Assembly: GCA_023269715.1 (NCBI GenBank)
Contig: JAGDVO010000008.1
Coordinates: 9,574-71,347 of the forward strand
DNA: 61,774 bases
Reading direction: 5' to 3'
DNA from: Thermosulfidibacter sp.
Lineage (GTDB): Bacteria > Thermosulfidibacterota > Thermosulfidibacteria > Thermosulfidibacterales > Thermosulfidibacteraceae
Shown here: one piece after another, positions 15,954 to 26,385 of the stretch
Numbering within the stretch: the first letter of the stretch is position 1
Layout: every line of letters starts with the position of its first letter
Notes under the pieces: model-generated
What the model was told of the DNA's origin: nothing
Database searches by the model: none
Seen by the model: the letters and a program-made list of their open reading frames with translations, nothing else
Position numbers and translations under genes: made by a program

Positions 15954-17174
15954 CTATTTTCCAATAACCCCTTCTTTGTAGAGTTCTTCGATTTCGCTTT
16001 GGGTATATCCAAGAATTCTAGAAAGTACATGTTCGTTGTCTATACCCACCGGTCTTACAGTCCATCTTACTATGGCTGGTGTTTTCTCAAGGGAGCTGAG
16101 TGGGTTGGGTTGGACTAGGTTGCCGTAGATAGGATCGTTGTAGAAAAATACGGATTTCCTCGATAGATAGTGGGGATCATGATAGATGTCTCGCGAGTTC
16201 ATAACCCTTCCTACCATAAAACCATACTTTACTGCTAGTTCCTCTATTTCTTCTATTTTCTTTTCTCTTGCCCATTCTTCAATGAGTTCATATATCCTAT
16301 CGGCATTCTTTAATCTTTCTGTATAGTCTTCATACTTACTGAGTTCTTCTATACCTGTAGCTTTACATAATCCTATAAATTCCCTTTTCTCGAATGCTCC
16401 GATTGCTATAAAACCATCCTTTGCCTTTGTGATTAATGAAGGAACAGTTGCATAATCTCTATTTCCCGTCCTCTCCCTTTCTTTTCCAGTAAGATGGATA
16501 TAAAGCCATGTCCAATCCATAACCCTAATAAGAACCTCGCTTTGAGAAAGATCAATGAATTGTCCTTCTCCTGCTTTGTTTCTGTAGTGGAGGGCTACCG
16601 CTACTAGGAAAGCTCCTACCGTTCCGGATAGAAAATCTCCAATCCAAGCCTGTGCTTTAAGGGGCATTGCTTCCTTAAAACCCGTTATTTCTGCTAATCC
16701 TGTTATACCTTGTGCGTAGGCATCGTAACTCGGTCTATCCGATAGCTCACCCCAGTTGCCAAAACCTGACAGGCTTATATAAACCAGTTTTTTATTAATT
16801 TTGCTCAAATCTCTGTAGCCTATACCCCAACTATCGAACGTTCCAGGTTTAAAGTTCTCTACTAGCACGTCGCTGATACTTACAAGTTCTTGAATTATCC
16901 TTTTACCCTTTGGATGTCTTATATCTATAGCTACGTGGTATTTGTTCACATTTGGTGCTACTGCTCCAAGGCCTAGATTCCTTGGAAATATCCCGCCAGG
17001 CGATACAGCTCTTATAAGAAGGTCACCACTACCAGGCATCTCTATATGGATGACTTCGGCTCCCATAAGGGCTAGCAGTGAGGTTAGTCACGGCCCGTAG
17101 ATTATTCTTGTAGCACTTACAACCCTAATATTGGATAGAGCAGGTCTGAAATCTAGAAAATTTTCACCAAGCAT
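15954..17174 (-). pseudogene. Type III CoA-transferase interrupted by in-frame UGA
   Basis: A good ribosome site (GAGGAGA) and ATG at 17174 begin a family III CoA-transferase frame, but codon 29 is UGA (17088-17090). After it the same frame runs unbroken for 370 codons from Met37 (17066), including GAEVIHIEMPGSGD, NVNKYHVAIDIRHPKGKR and the SYDAYAQGITG segment with the probable catalytic Asp. The UGA aligns with an aromatic residue in the neighbouring paralogue and in the family generally, so TGG to TGA is the simplest explanation. A protein restarted at Met37 would lack the first Rossmann strand. Alternatives are a sequencing error or readthrough. Confidence 0.8.
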
Positions 17175-17270
17175 TTTCTATCTCCTCTAGACAAATACAG
17201 TACTATTTATCTAGAAATAGCAACCTTATCTTATTGTAGGTCTTCTAGATGAACCTGTAAGCTACTGTTT

Positions 17271-18473
17271 TTAATCTTTCTTTTTTCTTGCTAGGATACT
17301 ATAAGGTATGGACCATATTTTACAGAATCCTTCGCCTGCTTTGTGGTCGAAGGTATCCTTGACGTCGTAGGTTGCGAGTTCGTAATCGTAGAGGCTATAT
17401 TTTGACCTTCTACCGACAGGTGTGACGCTACCTTTATAAAGTTTTAACCTTACTTCACCTGATAAGGTTTCGTTGACCTTATCCATAAATGCGTCTAGTC
17501 CTTCTTTTATTGGTGTGAACCAGAGCCCATAATATACGAGTTCTGCGTATTTGATAGATAGGTATTCTTTGAATCTAAAGGTTTCCCTATCGAGACACAT
17601 CCTTTCGAGCTCTTTGTGCGCCACGTATAGAATCGTTGCTCCTGGCGCTTCATATACTTCTCTCGATTTTATCCCAACCAACCTATTTTCAACTATATCT
17701 ATTCTTCCTACCCCATGTCTACTACCTATTTCGTTCAGTTTTTCCATGAGCATAACTGGATCCAGAGTTTCACCGTTTATACCAACTGGTATTCCTTTGT
17801 CGAACTCAACTGTGAGGTATTCTGGCTCATCCGGTGCAAATTTTGGGTTTTTGGTGATCAGGAAAGCGTCTTCCGGTGGTTCAACCCAAGGGTCTTCTAA
17901 GATTCCGCATTCTATCGATATACTCCATATGTTTCTATCGATGGAATATGGTTTGTCCTTTGTTATTTCTACAGGTATACCGTGTTTAAGGGCATATTCT
18001 ATCTCTTCTTCTCTCGATTTGAACTCCCAATCTCTAACTGGTGCCAGTACTTCTAGGTTTGGATTCAAAGCTCTTACTGAAGTCTCGAATCTTACCTGAT
18101 CATTTCCTTTTCCTGTAGAGCCGTGGACAACTGCATCTGCCCCCTCTTCTTCTGCTATCTTTACCAGATATTTGGATATTATAGGTCTATTTAGGGCAGT
18201 TCCAAGTGGATATTTACCTTCATAAAGGGCTTGGGCTTTTAGTGCTCTGAAGCAGTAATCTTCCAAGAATTCTCTTTTTACATCAAGTACATAGGTTTTG
18301 GACGCGCCAGTTTTTAGAGCTTTTTCTCTTACGAGATTCAAGTCTTCCTGTTGCCCTACATCAGCACTGAAGGCTATTACCTCTACGTCGTATTTCTCTA
18401 TAAGCCATTTTAGAATTACCGAAGTGTCAAGACCTCCTGAGTACGCTAGTACAACCTTTCTTAACTTTGTCAT
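17271..18473 (-). CDS. argG: Argininosuccinate synthase
   Basis: Condenses citrulline and aspartate with ATP, the penultimate step of arginine synthesis. 400 residues, normal for the family. The PP-loop AYSGGLDTSV is at the N-terminus (about 10-19). GSTGKGNDQVRF and SIDRNIWSISIECG are typical ArgG segments. It is 17 bases downstream of argF with a GGAGGT ribosome site and is clearly co-transcribed. No argH is in the window. Confidence 0.97.
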   Translation of the reverse strand: MTKLRKVVLAYSGGLDTSVILKWLIEKYDVEVIAFSADVGQQEDLNLVREKALKTGASKTYVLDVKREFLEDYCFRALKAQALYEGKYPLGTALNRPIISKYLVKIAEEEGADAVVHGSTGKGNDQVRFETSVRALNPNLEVLAPVRDWEFKSREEEIEYALKHGIPVEITKDKPYSIDRNIWSISIECGILEDPWVEPPEDAFLITKNPKFAPDEPEYLTVEFDKGIPVGINGETLDPVMLMEKLNEIGSRHGVGRIDIVENRLVGIKSREVYEAPGATILYVAHKELERMCLDRETFRFKEYLSIKYAELVYYGLWFTPIKEGLDAFMDKVNETLSGEVRLKLYKGSVTPVGRRSKYSLYDYELATYDVKDTFDHKAGEGFCKIWSIPYSILARKKKD

Positions 18474-18490
18474 AACTAACCTCCGGAAAT

Positions 18491-19411
18491 TTATGGATTT
18501 ATTCCAAGTAAAAATAAAACAATGGCTTTCTGAACGTGAAGTCTATTTTCCGCTTCGTCAAATACAATAGAGTTTGGTCCATCTATGACTTCATCCGTTA
18601 CCTCGAGTCCTCTCTTAGCTGGAAGGCAGTGCATGAATAGGGTTTCTCTTTTCGCTAAACCCATGAGTTTACTGTTTACCTGAAAATCTTTGAAAATCTG
18701 TAATCTCTTTTCATACTCCAATTCCTGTCCCATACTGCACCAGACATCGGTATATATTACATCTGCGCCTTTCACAGCTTCAAAGGGGTCATAATTTATC
18801 TTTATATTTCCGCCTTTTTTAAGAGCTTCATTTAGGATATCCTTTTCGGGTTCATATCCCGGTGGACAAGTAATTACAAGCTCAAAGTTCATAATTCCTG
18901 CGAGTTCAACTAGACTATTTGCAACGTTATTCGAACCATCACCAACAAAAACCAGTTTGAAGTCCTCAAACCTACCGAGTTTTTCCCATATAGTGAAGAG
19001 GTCTGCCAGGATTTGACAGGGATGTAGTAGGTCCGAAAGTCCATTTATTACAGGTATTTTTGAATTTTGTGCGAATCTCACAACTTTTTCATGCTCAAAA
19101 ACCCTTAGTACCACTATATCCACGTATCTTGATACGGTCCTTGCCGTGTCCTCTATAGTTTCACCTTTAGATAACTGGGATTCCTGTGGTGTTATGAATA
19201 TACTTCTGCCACCCAGCTGGGAAAAGCCGGCTTCAAAGGATACCCTTGTTCTGGTGGATGGTTTTTCAAATATGAGGAGCATGGTCTTTCCTGTAAGGGG
19301 AAACCATGGTAAGTTACTGTACCACCTATCTTTTATCTTTTTTGTATCCTTTAATAGTTTTATTATCTCTTCCCTTTTAAGATCACTTATACTTATTAAA
19401 TCCCTTTTCAT
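18491..19411 (-). CDS. argF: Ornithine carbamoyltransferase
   Basis: Makes citrulline from ornithine and carbamoyl phosphate. All signatures are present: STRTRVSFE (carbamoyl phosphate), HPCQ (ornithine/CP) and FMHCLPAKRG. I choose the ATG at 19411 (306 residues), preceded by AGGAG with a five-base gap. The reading frame stays open upstream to 19471, but a good promoter lies inside that stretch, so the longer start is excluded. First gene of argF-argG and divergent from the ArgA-like gene. Confidence 0.95.
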   Translation of the reverse strand: MKRDLISISDLKREEIIKLLKDTKKIKDRWYSNLPWFPLTGKTMLLIFEKPSTRTRVSFEAGFSQLGGRSIFITPQESQLSKGETIEDTARTVSRYVDIVVLRVFEHEKVVRFAQNSKIPVINGLSDLLHPCQILADLFTIWEKLGRFEDFKLVFVGDGSNNVANSLVELAGIMNFELVITCPPGYEPEKDILNEALKKGGNIKINYDPFEAVKGADVIYTDVWCSMGQELEYEKRLQIFKDFQVNSKLMGLAKRETLFMHCLPAKRGLEVTDEVIDGPNSIVFDEAENRLHVQKAIVLFLLGINP

Positions 19412-19442
19412 TTCCACTCCTATTCCTTCTCGTAGGATCTGA

Positions 19443-19471
19443 ATTTTATCATGAACTCTTTCTATTGACAA
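19443..19471 (-). promoter_or_regulatory. Promoter of argF-argG
   Basis: On the minus strand TTGTCA (19466-19471), a 17-base spacer and TAAAAT (19443-19448). The predicted transcript start falls about 25 bases before the argF ATG at 19411. Confidence 0.6.
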
Positions 19472-19500
19472 TATTGGTACAATTATTTTAGAGGAAATCC

Positions 19501-19950
19501 ATGATAAGGAAAGCTAAAATGTCGGATGTCGATGCTGTGACCACTATCATAAATTCCATGGCGAAAGAGGGTTTCCTTCTACCGGTCAGACCTTCAAAGG
19601 TAGCTGAGTTTATAAGAGATTATTTTGTGTGGGAAGAGGCTGGTAAGGTTGTCGGCTGTGCAAGGTTGAAGATATTTTCTAGGGAACTCGGTGAAATAAG
19701 GTCTGTTGCAGTTTTGCCTGAATATAGGGGCACTTCAATTGGTAGTAATCTAGTTTTAAAGTGTATTAAAGAGGCTAGGGATATCGGTTTAAAGAAGGTG
19801 TTTGTTCTCACTAAGGTGCCTAATTTCTTCTGTAAATTCGGTTTTAGAGAAGTTTCAAAGAGGGAGCTACCACATAAAGTATGGGAAGATTGTATAGGTT
19901 GTCCCAAATTTCATAGTTGTGATGAAGTGGCCATGATTTTGGAGTTGTAA
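19501..19950 (+). CDS. GNAT N-acetyltransferase, ArgA-like
   Basis: 149 residues of the GNAT fold with the acetyl-CoA loop region [17 protein letters not shown] (about 74-90). The C-terminal [17 protein letters not shown] resembles the short stand-alone N-acetylglutamate synthases. ArgA acetylates glutamate, the first step of arginine synthesis. Its divergent position next to argF-argG supports this. It begins a long plus-strand run; ahcY starts 20 bases after its stop. Confidence 0.8.
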   Translation: MIRKAKMSDVDAVTTIINSMAKEGFLLPVRPSKVAEFIRDYFVWEEAGKVVGCARLKIFSRELGEIRSVAVLPEYRGTSIGSNLVLKCIKEARDIGLKKVFVLTKVPNFFCKFGFREVSKRELPHKVWEDCIGCPKFHSCDEVAMILEL

Positions 19951-19970
19951 TAAACTTGGGGAGGGCGATT

Positions 19971-21344
19971 ATGGATTACCATGTCAGAGATTTGAACTTG
20001 GCTGATGTTGGTAGAAATAGAATAGAATGGGCTTTACTAGATATGAAGGTCTTGGATAGGATAAGGAAGAGATTTAGGTCGGAAAAGCCGTTAAAAGGCA
20101 TAAGGATTGCAGCATGTTTACATGTTACTACGGAGACCGCTAATCTTGTTATAACGCTTAAGGAGGGTGGTGCTGAAGTTTTTCTATGTGCATCAAATCC
20201 TCTTTCCACCCAGGATGATGTTGCAGCTAGCCTTGTCAGGGATTATGGTATAAGTGTTTTCGCCATTAAAGGAGAGGATAGGGATACCTACTATCAGCAC
20301 ATATGGGAATGTCTTGTAAGAAAACCACATATAATAATGGATGATGGAGCGGATCTAACCACTATATACCACTTTATCAAACATGGAATGTATGACAAGC
20401 TGCCCCAGGTTATAAAATCGAAGGTGGAGTATGATGAAAAATGTGTTGGACCGTCATGTAGAATCCAGCTAAATGAGATAATGATGGGTAAGGAATCGGA
20501 TCCTCTTGGTTTCGACGTTTTAGGTGGGACGGAGGAGACTACAACGGGTGTTATAAGGTTAAGGAGCATGGAGGAGAATGGTATACTTCTGTATCCAGTG
20601 ATAGCTGTAAACGAAGCTTATACAAAACATCTCTTTGATAATAGGTATGGTACGGGCCAGAGTACGATAGACGGAATCATAAGGGCTACAAATAGACTCA
20701 TAGCGGGTACCTATTTCGTCGTTTGTGGTTATGGTTGGTGTGGCAAGGGAGTAGCCATGAGGGCAAAGGGTATGGGGGCTAAGGTGATAGTTTGTGAAGT
20801 TGATCCTATAAAGGCTCTTGAGGCTACGATGGATGGTTATGAAGTTATGCCTCTTATAGAAGCTGCAAAGATTGGAGATATATTTGTTACAGTAACCGGA
20901 AACTATCATGTTATAAGAAAGGAGCATATAGAGGTTATGAAAGATGGAGCTATCCTTGCAAATAGTGGACATTTTGACGTTGAGATAGATAAGGGTGTCC
21001 TTGAGGAGCTTTCAGTATCAAGACGGTTTATAAGGGATTACGTTGAGGAATATAGGTTAAAGGATGGTAGAAGGATTTATCTACTGGGCGAGGGTAGGCT
21101 TATAAACCTTGCAAGTGCTGAGGGGCATCCTGCATCCGTTATGGATATGAGTTTTGCAAATCAGGCTCTATCTGCAGAGTATCTAGTTAGAGAAAAGGGT
21201 AGACTAGATAGGAAAGTTTACAGGGTTCCTGAGGATATAGATAGAAGCGTGGCGAGTTTAAAGCTTGCCAGTCTGGGGATAAGGATAGATAAATTGACAG
21301 AGGAGCAGATAAGATACCTTGCAAGTTGGGATGCAGGGACATGA
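19971..21344 (+). CDS. ahcY: Adenosylhomocysteinase
   Basis: Hydrolyses S-adenosylhomocysteine to homocysteine and adenosine, completing the methyl cycle with MetK encoded three genes on. 457 residues from the ATG at 19971, which has GGGGAGG upstream; the frame extends to a TTG five codons earlier that is unlikely. NAD-binding GYGWCGKG lies mid-protein, with [20 protein letters not shown] before it and NLASAEGHP near the end. Length is as in archaeal and thermophile enzymes, which lack a eukaryotic-type insertion. Confidence 0.95.
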   Translation: MDYHVRDLNLADVGRNRIEWALLDMKVLDRIRKRFRSEKPLKGIRIAACLHVTTETANLVITLKEGGAEVFLCASNPLSTQDDVAASLVRDYGISVFAIKGEDRDTYYQHIWECLVRKPHIIMDDGADLTTIYHFIKHGMYDKLPQVIKSKVEYDEKCVGPSCRIQLNEIMMGKESDPLGFDVLGGTEETTTGVIRLRSMEENGILLYPVIAVNEAYTKHLFDNRYGTGQSTIDGIIRATNRLIAGTYFVVCGYGWCGKGVAMRAKGMGAKVIVCEVDPIKALEATMDGYEVMPLIEAAKIGDIFVTVTGNYHVIRKEHIEVMKDGAILANSGHFDVEIDKGVLEELSVSRRFIRDYVEEYRLKDGRRIYLLGEGRLINLASAEGHPASVMDMSFANQALSAEYLVREKGRLDRKVYRVPEDIDRSVASLKLASLGIRIDKLTEEQIRYLASWDAGT

Positions 21345-22318
21345 AGATAGGTGTGGTAGGTGCTGGTAGTTGGGGTAGTGCCTTTGGACTTTACTTGGCA
21401 GGATTGGGATATGACGTTACCTTTTGGGCAAGAGAGGTTGAAGTCGTCGATTCTATAAATAGATCCAAGGTAAACGAACTATTTTTACCCGGTTTTAGGT
21501 TTCCTGAATGGGTAAGAGCAGTATACGATATAAATGAACTTAATGACTGTGAAGTTTTAGTTAATGCTGTTCCTGTTCAGTTTATAAGAGGAGTTTATTC
21601 ATTCCTGAAATTTAAACCCCGTGTGATTGTCAACCTTTCGAAGGGCATAGAAATTCAGACTGGGATGAGAGTTTCTGAAATATTTGGTAGTATGTTCGAT
21701 AGCAGGTATGTTGTGATTTCGGGTCCTTCTTTTGCGAAAGAGGTAGCTAAGGGAAAACCAACAGCATGTGTTACTGCATCTTTAGATGGGGAGCTTGCGA
21801 GGAGGATATCAAAAATTTTTTCTTCTAATAGGTTTAGGCTTTACTACAGTGATGATGTGGTTGGTGTAGAATTAGGGGGTAGCTTGAAGAACATAATCGC
21901 CATAGCCTGTGGTATTTCCGACGGGTTAGGACTCGGCCTTAATGCAAGGGCCGCTCTTATAAATCGTGGTTTAGTTGAAATGGCTCGTTTTGGGAGTTTC
22001 CTTGGTGCAAAAAGGGAAACCTTTTTTGGCCTATCCGGTCTTGGAGATCTCGTACTTACCGCAACAGGCGACTTGAGTAGAAATAGGAGATTTGGGATAG
22101 AGCTGGCGAAAGGAAAAAGAAAAGAAGATCTTCTATCTGAAAGGTATGTTGTGGAAGGCGTTTTTACAACTCAGGCAGTTTATAGTATAGCTACTAAGTT
22201 TTCTATAGATATGCCCATCACAACTGAGGTTTATAAGATTCTCTTTTTAGATAAGGATCCTCGAGAATCCCTTGAGGAACTTATGGGGCGAGAGATAAAG
22301 TATGAAAGCCTATTTTAG
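21341..22318 (+). CDS. gpsA: Glycerol-3-phosphate dehydrogenase (NAD(P)+)
   Basis: Reduces dihydroxyacetone phosphate to sn-glycerol 3-phosphate for phospholipid synthesis. 325 residues. N-terminal [13 protein letters not shown] dinucleotide motif, [25 protein letters not shown] with the conserved Lys, [15 protein letters not shown], and [12 protein letters not shown]. The ATG overlaps the ahcY stop (ATGA), so translation is coupled. It is followed by pgsA, which uses its product. Confidence 0.96.
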   Translation: MKIGVVGAGSWGSAFGLYLAGLGYDVTFWAREVEVVDSINRSKVNELFLPGFRFPEWVRAVYDINELNDCEVLVNAVPVQFIRGVYSFLKFKPRVIVNLSKGIEIQTGMRVSEIFGSMFDSRYVVISGPSFAKEVAKGKPTACVTASLDGELARRISKIFSSNRFRLYYSDDVVGVELGGSLKNIIAIACGISDGLGLGLNARAALINRGLVEMARFGSFLGAKRETFFGLSGLGDLVLTATGDLSRNRRFGIELAKGKRKEDLLSERYVVEGVFTTQAVYSIATKFSIDMPITTEVYKILFLDKDPRESLEELMGREIKYESLF

Positions 22319-22853
22319 TAAAAAGTATCTACCCAATATGCTTACTATTTCTAGAATAGTTCTATCTCCTATTATCTATCTTCTCTTTTCAATGGGTAAG
22401 GATAGTGTGGATAAAATAGCTGCTATTATTTTTATTCTTGCTTCTGTTACAGATATACTGGATGGTATGATCGCGAGAAGGATGGATTTAGCGAGTAACT
22501 TTGGTAAGGTTGTGGATCCTATTGCTGATAAGTTGCTCATGTTTTCCGTTTTGCTCCCCTTTGTTGAAAGGGGTATTATTACTAGTTTTGTCCTTTATGT
22601 TATCTTTTTCAGGGATATGGTAGTTATGGCTTTAAGGAATCTTGCTGCTTCAAAAGGAACCACTCTAGGTAGCGATATGAGTGGCAAGGTGAAGACTTTT
22701 GTGCTTTTTATGAGTGTTTGCATATATCCCTTTGGATACGTGAAATTTGCGTTGTATGGTTTTTATTTGGGTGCTTTAATTTCAGTTTTTTCTGGTGTAG
22801 ATTATCTGATTAAATACTCAAAATTCTTGAGCGGAGGGGGGAATGTACAGTAA
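22302..22853 (+). CDS. pgsA: CDP-diacylglycerol-glycerol-3-phosphate phosphatidyltransferase
   Basis: Integral membrane enzyme making phosphatidylglycerol phosphate. 183 residues with several TM segments. The CDP-alcohol phosphatidyltransferase signature D-G-x2-A-R-x8-G-x3-D-x3-D is present as [19 protein letters not shown] followed by PIAD. It overlaps gpsA by 17 bases and metK by 11, so it lies within one transcription unit. Confidence 0.93.
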   Translation: MKAYFSKKYLPNMLTISRIVLSPIIYLLFSMGKDSVDKIAAIIFILASVTDILDGMIARRMDLASNFGKVVDPIADKLLMFSVLLPFVERGIITSFVLYVIFFRDMVVMALRNLAASKGTTLGSDMSGKVKTFVLFMSVCIYPFGYVKFALYGFYLGALISVFSGVDYLIKYSKFLSGGGNVQ

Positions 22854-24006
22854 GGGTAGGATTTTTTTCACTTCTGAATCTGTTACAGAGGGTCATCCCG
22901 ATAAAATCGCAGATCAGATTTCCGATGCGATACTTGATGCTATATTGGAGAAGGATCCTTACGGGAGAGTCGCTTGTGAGACTCTTGTCACCACAGGACT
23001 TGTGTTTGTTGCGGGAGAGATAACTACAACCTGTTATGTTGATATTCCTACGATTGCAAGGGAAACAATAAGGGAGATAGGTTATACAAGAGCAAAGTAT
23101 GGTTTCGATTACGAAACCTGTGCTGTAATTACATCTATACATGAACAGTCCCCAGATATAGCCCAGGGAGTTGATCCAGGTGGAGCAGGGGATCAGGGAC
23201 TTATGTTCGGATTTGCCATAAATGAAACTGAGGAATTGATGCCACTTCCTATTATGTTGGCCCACAAGTTATGTATGAGACTGGCTGAAGTTAGGAAAAA
23301 AGACATACTCGATTACCTTAGACCAGACGGAAAAAGTCAGGTAACAGTTGAGTATGTAGATGGTAAGCCTGTAGTGGTTGATTCAATCGTCCTATCGGCA
23401 CAGCATGCACCGGATATAAGTAGTAGGCAGTTAAAGGAAGATCTCATAGAGTACGTTATAAAGCCTGTCATTCCGCCACAGTATCTAGATGAAGAAAAGA
23501 TCAAATACTACATAAATCCAACGGGTAGGTTCGTTCTGGGCGGTCCTATGGCTGATACCGGTTTAACTGGTAGGAAGATAATAGTTGATACCTATGGTGG
23601 TGCTGCAAGACATGGTGGTGGCTGCTTTTCTGGTAAGGATCCAACAAAGGTTGATAGAAGTGCTTCTTATATGGCACGTTACATAGCGAAGAATATTGTG
23701 GCGTCTGGTATAGCCGATGTGTGCGAAATTCAGCTTAGCTATGCAATAGGTGTTGCGGAGCCGATAGCTATTTACGTTGATACCAAAGGTACCGGTAAAA
23801 TTCCCGATGAAAAAGTAGCCGAGATTGTAAGGAAGATATTTGATCTTACCCCGAAGGGTATAATAGAAAAGTTACAGCTTAGAAGACCTATATACAAGAA
23901 AACGGCTTGTTACGGACATTTTGGGAGAAATGAACCTGAGTTTACATGGGAGAAGGTGGATATGGCGGAGGAGATTAGGAGAGAAGCCGAGATAATTGGT
24001 GGTTGA
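22843..24006 (+). CDS. metK: S-adenosylmethionine synthetase
   Basis: Makes SAM from methionine and ATP. 387 residues. [19 protein letters not shown] at the N-terminus, [12 protein letters not shown] in the middle and [17 protein letters not shown] near residue 260 are diagnostic. The ATG has a GGAGGGGGG ribosome site inside the pgsA end. Together with ahcY it provides most of the SAM cycle in one operon; the methionine synthase step is missing here. Confidence 0.97.
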   Translation: MYSKGRIFFTSESVTEGHPDKIADQISDAILDAILEKDPYGRVACETLVTTGLVFVAGEITTTCYVDIPTIARETIREIGYTRAKYGFDYETCAVITSIHEQSPDIAQGVDPGGAGDQGLMFGFAINETEELMPLPIMLAHKLCMRLAEVRKKDILDYLRPDGKSQVTVEYVDGKPVVVDSIVLSAQHAPDISSRQLKEDLIEYVIKPVIPPQYLDEEKIKYYINPTGRFVLGGPMADTGLTGRKIIVDTYGGAARHGGGCFSGKDPTKVDRSASYMARYIAKNIVASGIADVCEIQLSYAIGVAEPIAIYVDTKGTGKIPDEKVAEIVRKIFDLTPKGIIEKLQLRRPIYKKTACYGHFGRNEPEFTWEKVDMAEEIRREAEIIGG

Positions 24007-24028
24007 ATATGAAGTTTGGAGGTTGAGG

Positions 24029-24508
24029 ATGGCAGATGTAGCAGTAATTGTGGGTAGTACAAGTGATATTGAACTAGCCAAGAGGGCTACGTCCATTTTA
24101 GAGGAATTTGGTGTTAGTTATGAGACGAGGGTACTTTCTGCACATAGGACTCCTGAACTGTTGAAGGATTATGTAAAGGATTTTGAGGTGAGGGGAGGTA
24201 AAGTGTTTATAGCCTTTGCCGGTTATGCTGCCCATCTTGCAGGTGTTATTGCTAGCTACACTACATTACCTGTGATAGGAGTTCCTGTAGCAAGCAGTGT
24301 ACTAAACGGTATGGATGCCCTTTTATCGATGGTTCAGATGCCAGAGGGTATTCCTGTTGCTACTGTTACTATAAATGGTGGTGCTAATGCGGCTCTTTTA
24401 GCTGTGTCCATTCTTTCTACTTTTAACCAGACTTTAAAGGAAAAACTTTTGAAGTATAGAGAAGAGAGGGTAAGGAAAATTGAAGAGGCTAATAAAAATC
24501 TCAGATAA
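24029..24508 (+). CDS. purE: N5-carboxyaminoimidazole ribonucleotide mutase
   Basis: Purine biosynthesis: converts N5-CAIR to CAIR. 159 residues, class I PurE size. Signatures: VGSTSDIELAKRA, VLSAHRTPE, AFAGYAAHLAGVIAS and MPEGIPVATV. The start is ATG at 24029 with GGAGGT five bases upstream; an earlier in-frame start overlapping metK lacks support. No purK is nearby. Confidence 0.95.
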   Translation: MADVAVIVGSTSDIELAKRATSILEEFGVSYETRVLSAHRTPELLKDYVKDFEVRGGKVFIAFAGYAAHLAGVIASYTTLPVIGVPVASSVLNGMDALLSMVQMPEGIPVATVTINGGANAALLAVSILSTFNQTLKEKLLKYREERVRKIEEANKNLR

Positions 24509-25091
24509 AGAGGTTGTAAGGGTAACTGCTGAAGTGTTAAAGGGTGGAGGTGTGGTTATTTTCCCCACAGATACCCTCTACGGCCTTTTGGGTATAGTTG
24601 AGTCTCTTGATGCACTAAATAGAATTGCCGATATAAAAGGTAGGAATGAGTCAAAGCCTTTTCCTATATTTGTTTCTTCTTTCGAGATGGCTGAGCGTTA
24701 CATAGTGTGTGATGAAAGGATAAAAACCTTATTTTCTGAATTCTTACCAGGGCCATTAACGATAGTGGCAAGAGCAAAGAGGGAAATTCCTTTTGTAACT
24801 TCACAGGATCGTAAGATAGGAGTGAGAATTCCCAATGTGAGGGAACTTATAGAGATAGTTAGTTTGCTTGATGTTGCTGTTACCGGTACAAGCGCTAATT
24901 TTTCCGGAAAACAAGCTCCTCGTAGTTTCGAGGAAATAGATCCTGAGCTTGTGAGATTAGTCGATCTTGTTGTTGATGGTGGAATTTTATATGGAATACC
25001 TTCAACTGTTTTTGATGCTGTAGATCTTAAAGTGATAAGGGAGGGTGCTATAGATGGGGAAGCAATATATAGAAGCATCAGAGGATACTGA
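24480..25091 (+). CDS. YrdC/Sua5 L-threonylcarbamoyladenylate synthase
   Basis: Makes threonylcarbamoyl-AMP for the t6A37 modification of ANN-decoding tRNAs. 203 residues of the short TsaC/YrdC type without the Sua5 C-terminal domain. Signatures: GGVVIFPTDTLYGL, KGRNESKPFPIFV, LLPGPLTI-like FLPGPLTIVA, GVRIPN and TGTSANFSG. The start is TTG, overlapping the purE end by 29 bases. Also overlaps the following aminotransferase gene. Confidence 0.88.
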   Translation: MKRLIKISDKEVVRVTAEVLKGGGVVIFPTDTLYGLLGIVESLDALNRIADIKGRNESKPFPIFVSSFEMAERYIVCDERIKTLFSEFLPGPLTIVARAKREIPFVTSQDRKIGVRIPNVRELIEIVSLLDVAVTGTSANFSGKQAPRSFEEIDPELVRLVDLVVDGGILYGIPSTVFDAVDLKVIREGAIDGEAIYRSIRGY

Positions 25092-26385
25092 AACATCGAA
25101 ACAGCTCTTTTTAAGAGCTTTAAAGGTGATACCTGGAGGCGTAAGTCACAATGTAAGATATTATCCCCCTTATCCAGTTTTCATAGAGAGATGTAAAGGA
25201 TCAAAGATATGGGATGTTGATGGCAACTGCTACATAGATTACTGGATGGGTCATTATGCTCACATCATGGGTCATAGTTACCCAGAGGTTGTCGAAGCGG
25301 TAACAAAATTTATAAGGGAAAGGGGCTATCATTTTGGCCTTGTAAATAGAGAGGAAGTCGAGCTTGCAGAGTTGATCCTCAGCGTTCTCGATGAGTTTGA
25401 AATGGTAAGGTTTTGCACTTCTGGTAGTGATGCGGGTAGTTTTGCTGTGAGGTTGGCTAGAGCGTATACCGGAAAAAATAAGGTTTTGAAAGTGAGAGGT
25501 GGTTGGCACGGTGCTTCGACCGATCTTATCAAAGGTTCTTCTTATCCCTTTGAAGAAAAGGAAAGTCTTGGCATTCTTGATAATGTCTATGAGAACGTCA
25601 TTTTGATGCCCTTTAACGACTGGGAAGAGACTGAAAGGATAATAGAGGAAAATAAGAATGATATAGCCTGTGCTATAGTCGAGCCGGTACTTGGTTCTGG
25701 TGGTTTTATACCGGCAGACAAGGATTACCTTGTGAACCTTAGGAAAAAGTTGGAAGAGATAGGGGCCCTTTTGATATTTGATGAAGTTATAACCGGTTTT
25801 AGGGTTTCTCTTAAAGGTTATTATGGCTATATAGGTGTTGTTCCTCATATTTTGACAATAGGAAAAATTGTTGGTGGAGGGTTTCCAATAGGAGTTATCG
25901 TGTCTACGAGAGATATAATGGAACTCAGTTCTAGGGAAAGGTCAAAGCCAAGTAGAGTTTTAATAGGTGGAGGTACATTCTCCTGTAATCCTGTATCCAT
26001 GGTAGCCGGACTTACCGTAATTAAAAGGTTAATTTCTGATGGAGACAAAATATACCCATCTTTAGCTAATCTGACAGAAAAATTGAGAAATGGAATTGAA
26101 GAAGTGGCAAAGAGTAAAGGTATTAAAGTCAGAACCACCGGGGTGGGTTCTCTATTTAAAGTGCATATACTGAAAGTTGATGCCGATATAAAAAGCGCTG
26201 ATGATGTTTATAGGTATACCTATTGGGAAGAAGTGGATGGTGAGTATAGATCATATCTAGCAAAACACGGTGTTAATATGGTGCATTTGTGTGGTGCTAT
26301 TTCTTATGCCCATACCAATGAAGATGTGGAAGAAACTATAAAAGTTTTTGATGAGTTTTTCTCATGGCTAAGAGAAAGAATATAG
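25054..26385 (+). CDS. HemL-like class III PLP aminotransferase/aminomutase
   Basis: 443 residues of the class III PLP family closest in pattern to glutamate-1-semialdehyde 2,1-aminomutase, which would supply tetrapyrrole precursors. LARAYTGKNKVLKVRGGWHG, DEVITGFR (cofactor Asp) and LTIGKIVGGGFPIG (PLP Lys) are present. Differences from bona fide HemL: FCTSGSDAGSFAVRLA instead of NSGTEA-type, WHGASTDL instead of YHGH, and GGTFSCNPV instead of GGTLSGNP. So it may be a HemL paralogue with another substrate. Good ribosome site GGGAGGG; overlaps both neighbours. Confidence 0.75.
   Translation: MGKQYIEASEDTETSKQLFLRALKVIPGGVSHNVRYYPPYPVFIERCKGSKIWDVDGNCYIDYWMGHYAHIMGHSYPEVVEAVTKFIRERGYHFGLVNREEVELAELILSVLDEFEMVRFCTSGSDAGSFAVRLARAYTGKNKVLKVRGGWHGASTDLIKGSSYPFEEKESLGILDNVYENVILMPFNDWEETERIIEENKNDIACAIVEPVLGSGGFIPADKDYLVNLRKKLEEIGALLIFDEVITGFRVSLKGYYGYIGVVPHILTIGKIVGGGFPIGVIVSTRDIMELSSRERSKPSRVLIGGGTFSCNPVSMVAGLTVIKRLISDGDKIYPSLANLTEKLRNGIEEVAKSKGIKVRTTGVGSLFKVHILKVDADIKSADDVYRYTYWEEVDGEYRSYLAKHGVNMVHLCGAISYAHTNEDVEETIKVFDEFFSWLRERI

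Noticed and set aside
19412-19471. Upstream extension of argF
   Set aside because: The extra 20 codons contain the argF promoter hexamers and lack a ribosome site, while ATG 19411 has AGGAG.
25201-25848. 215-codon open frame on the minus strand
   Set aside because: It lies wholly opposite the HemL-like gene, its product has no family pattern and it has no ribosome site; an antisense shadow.
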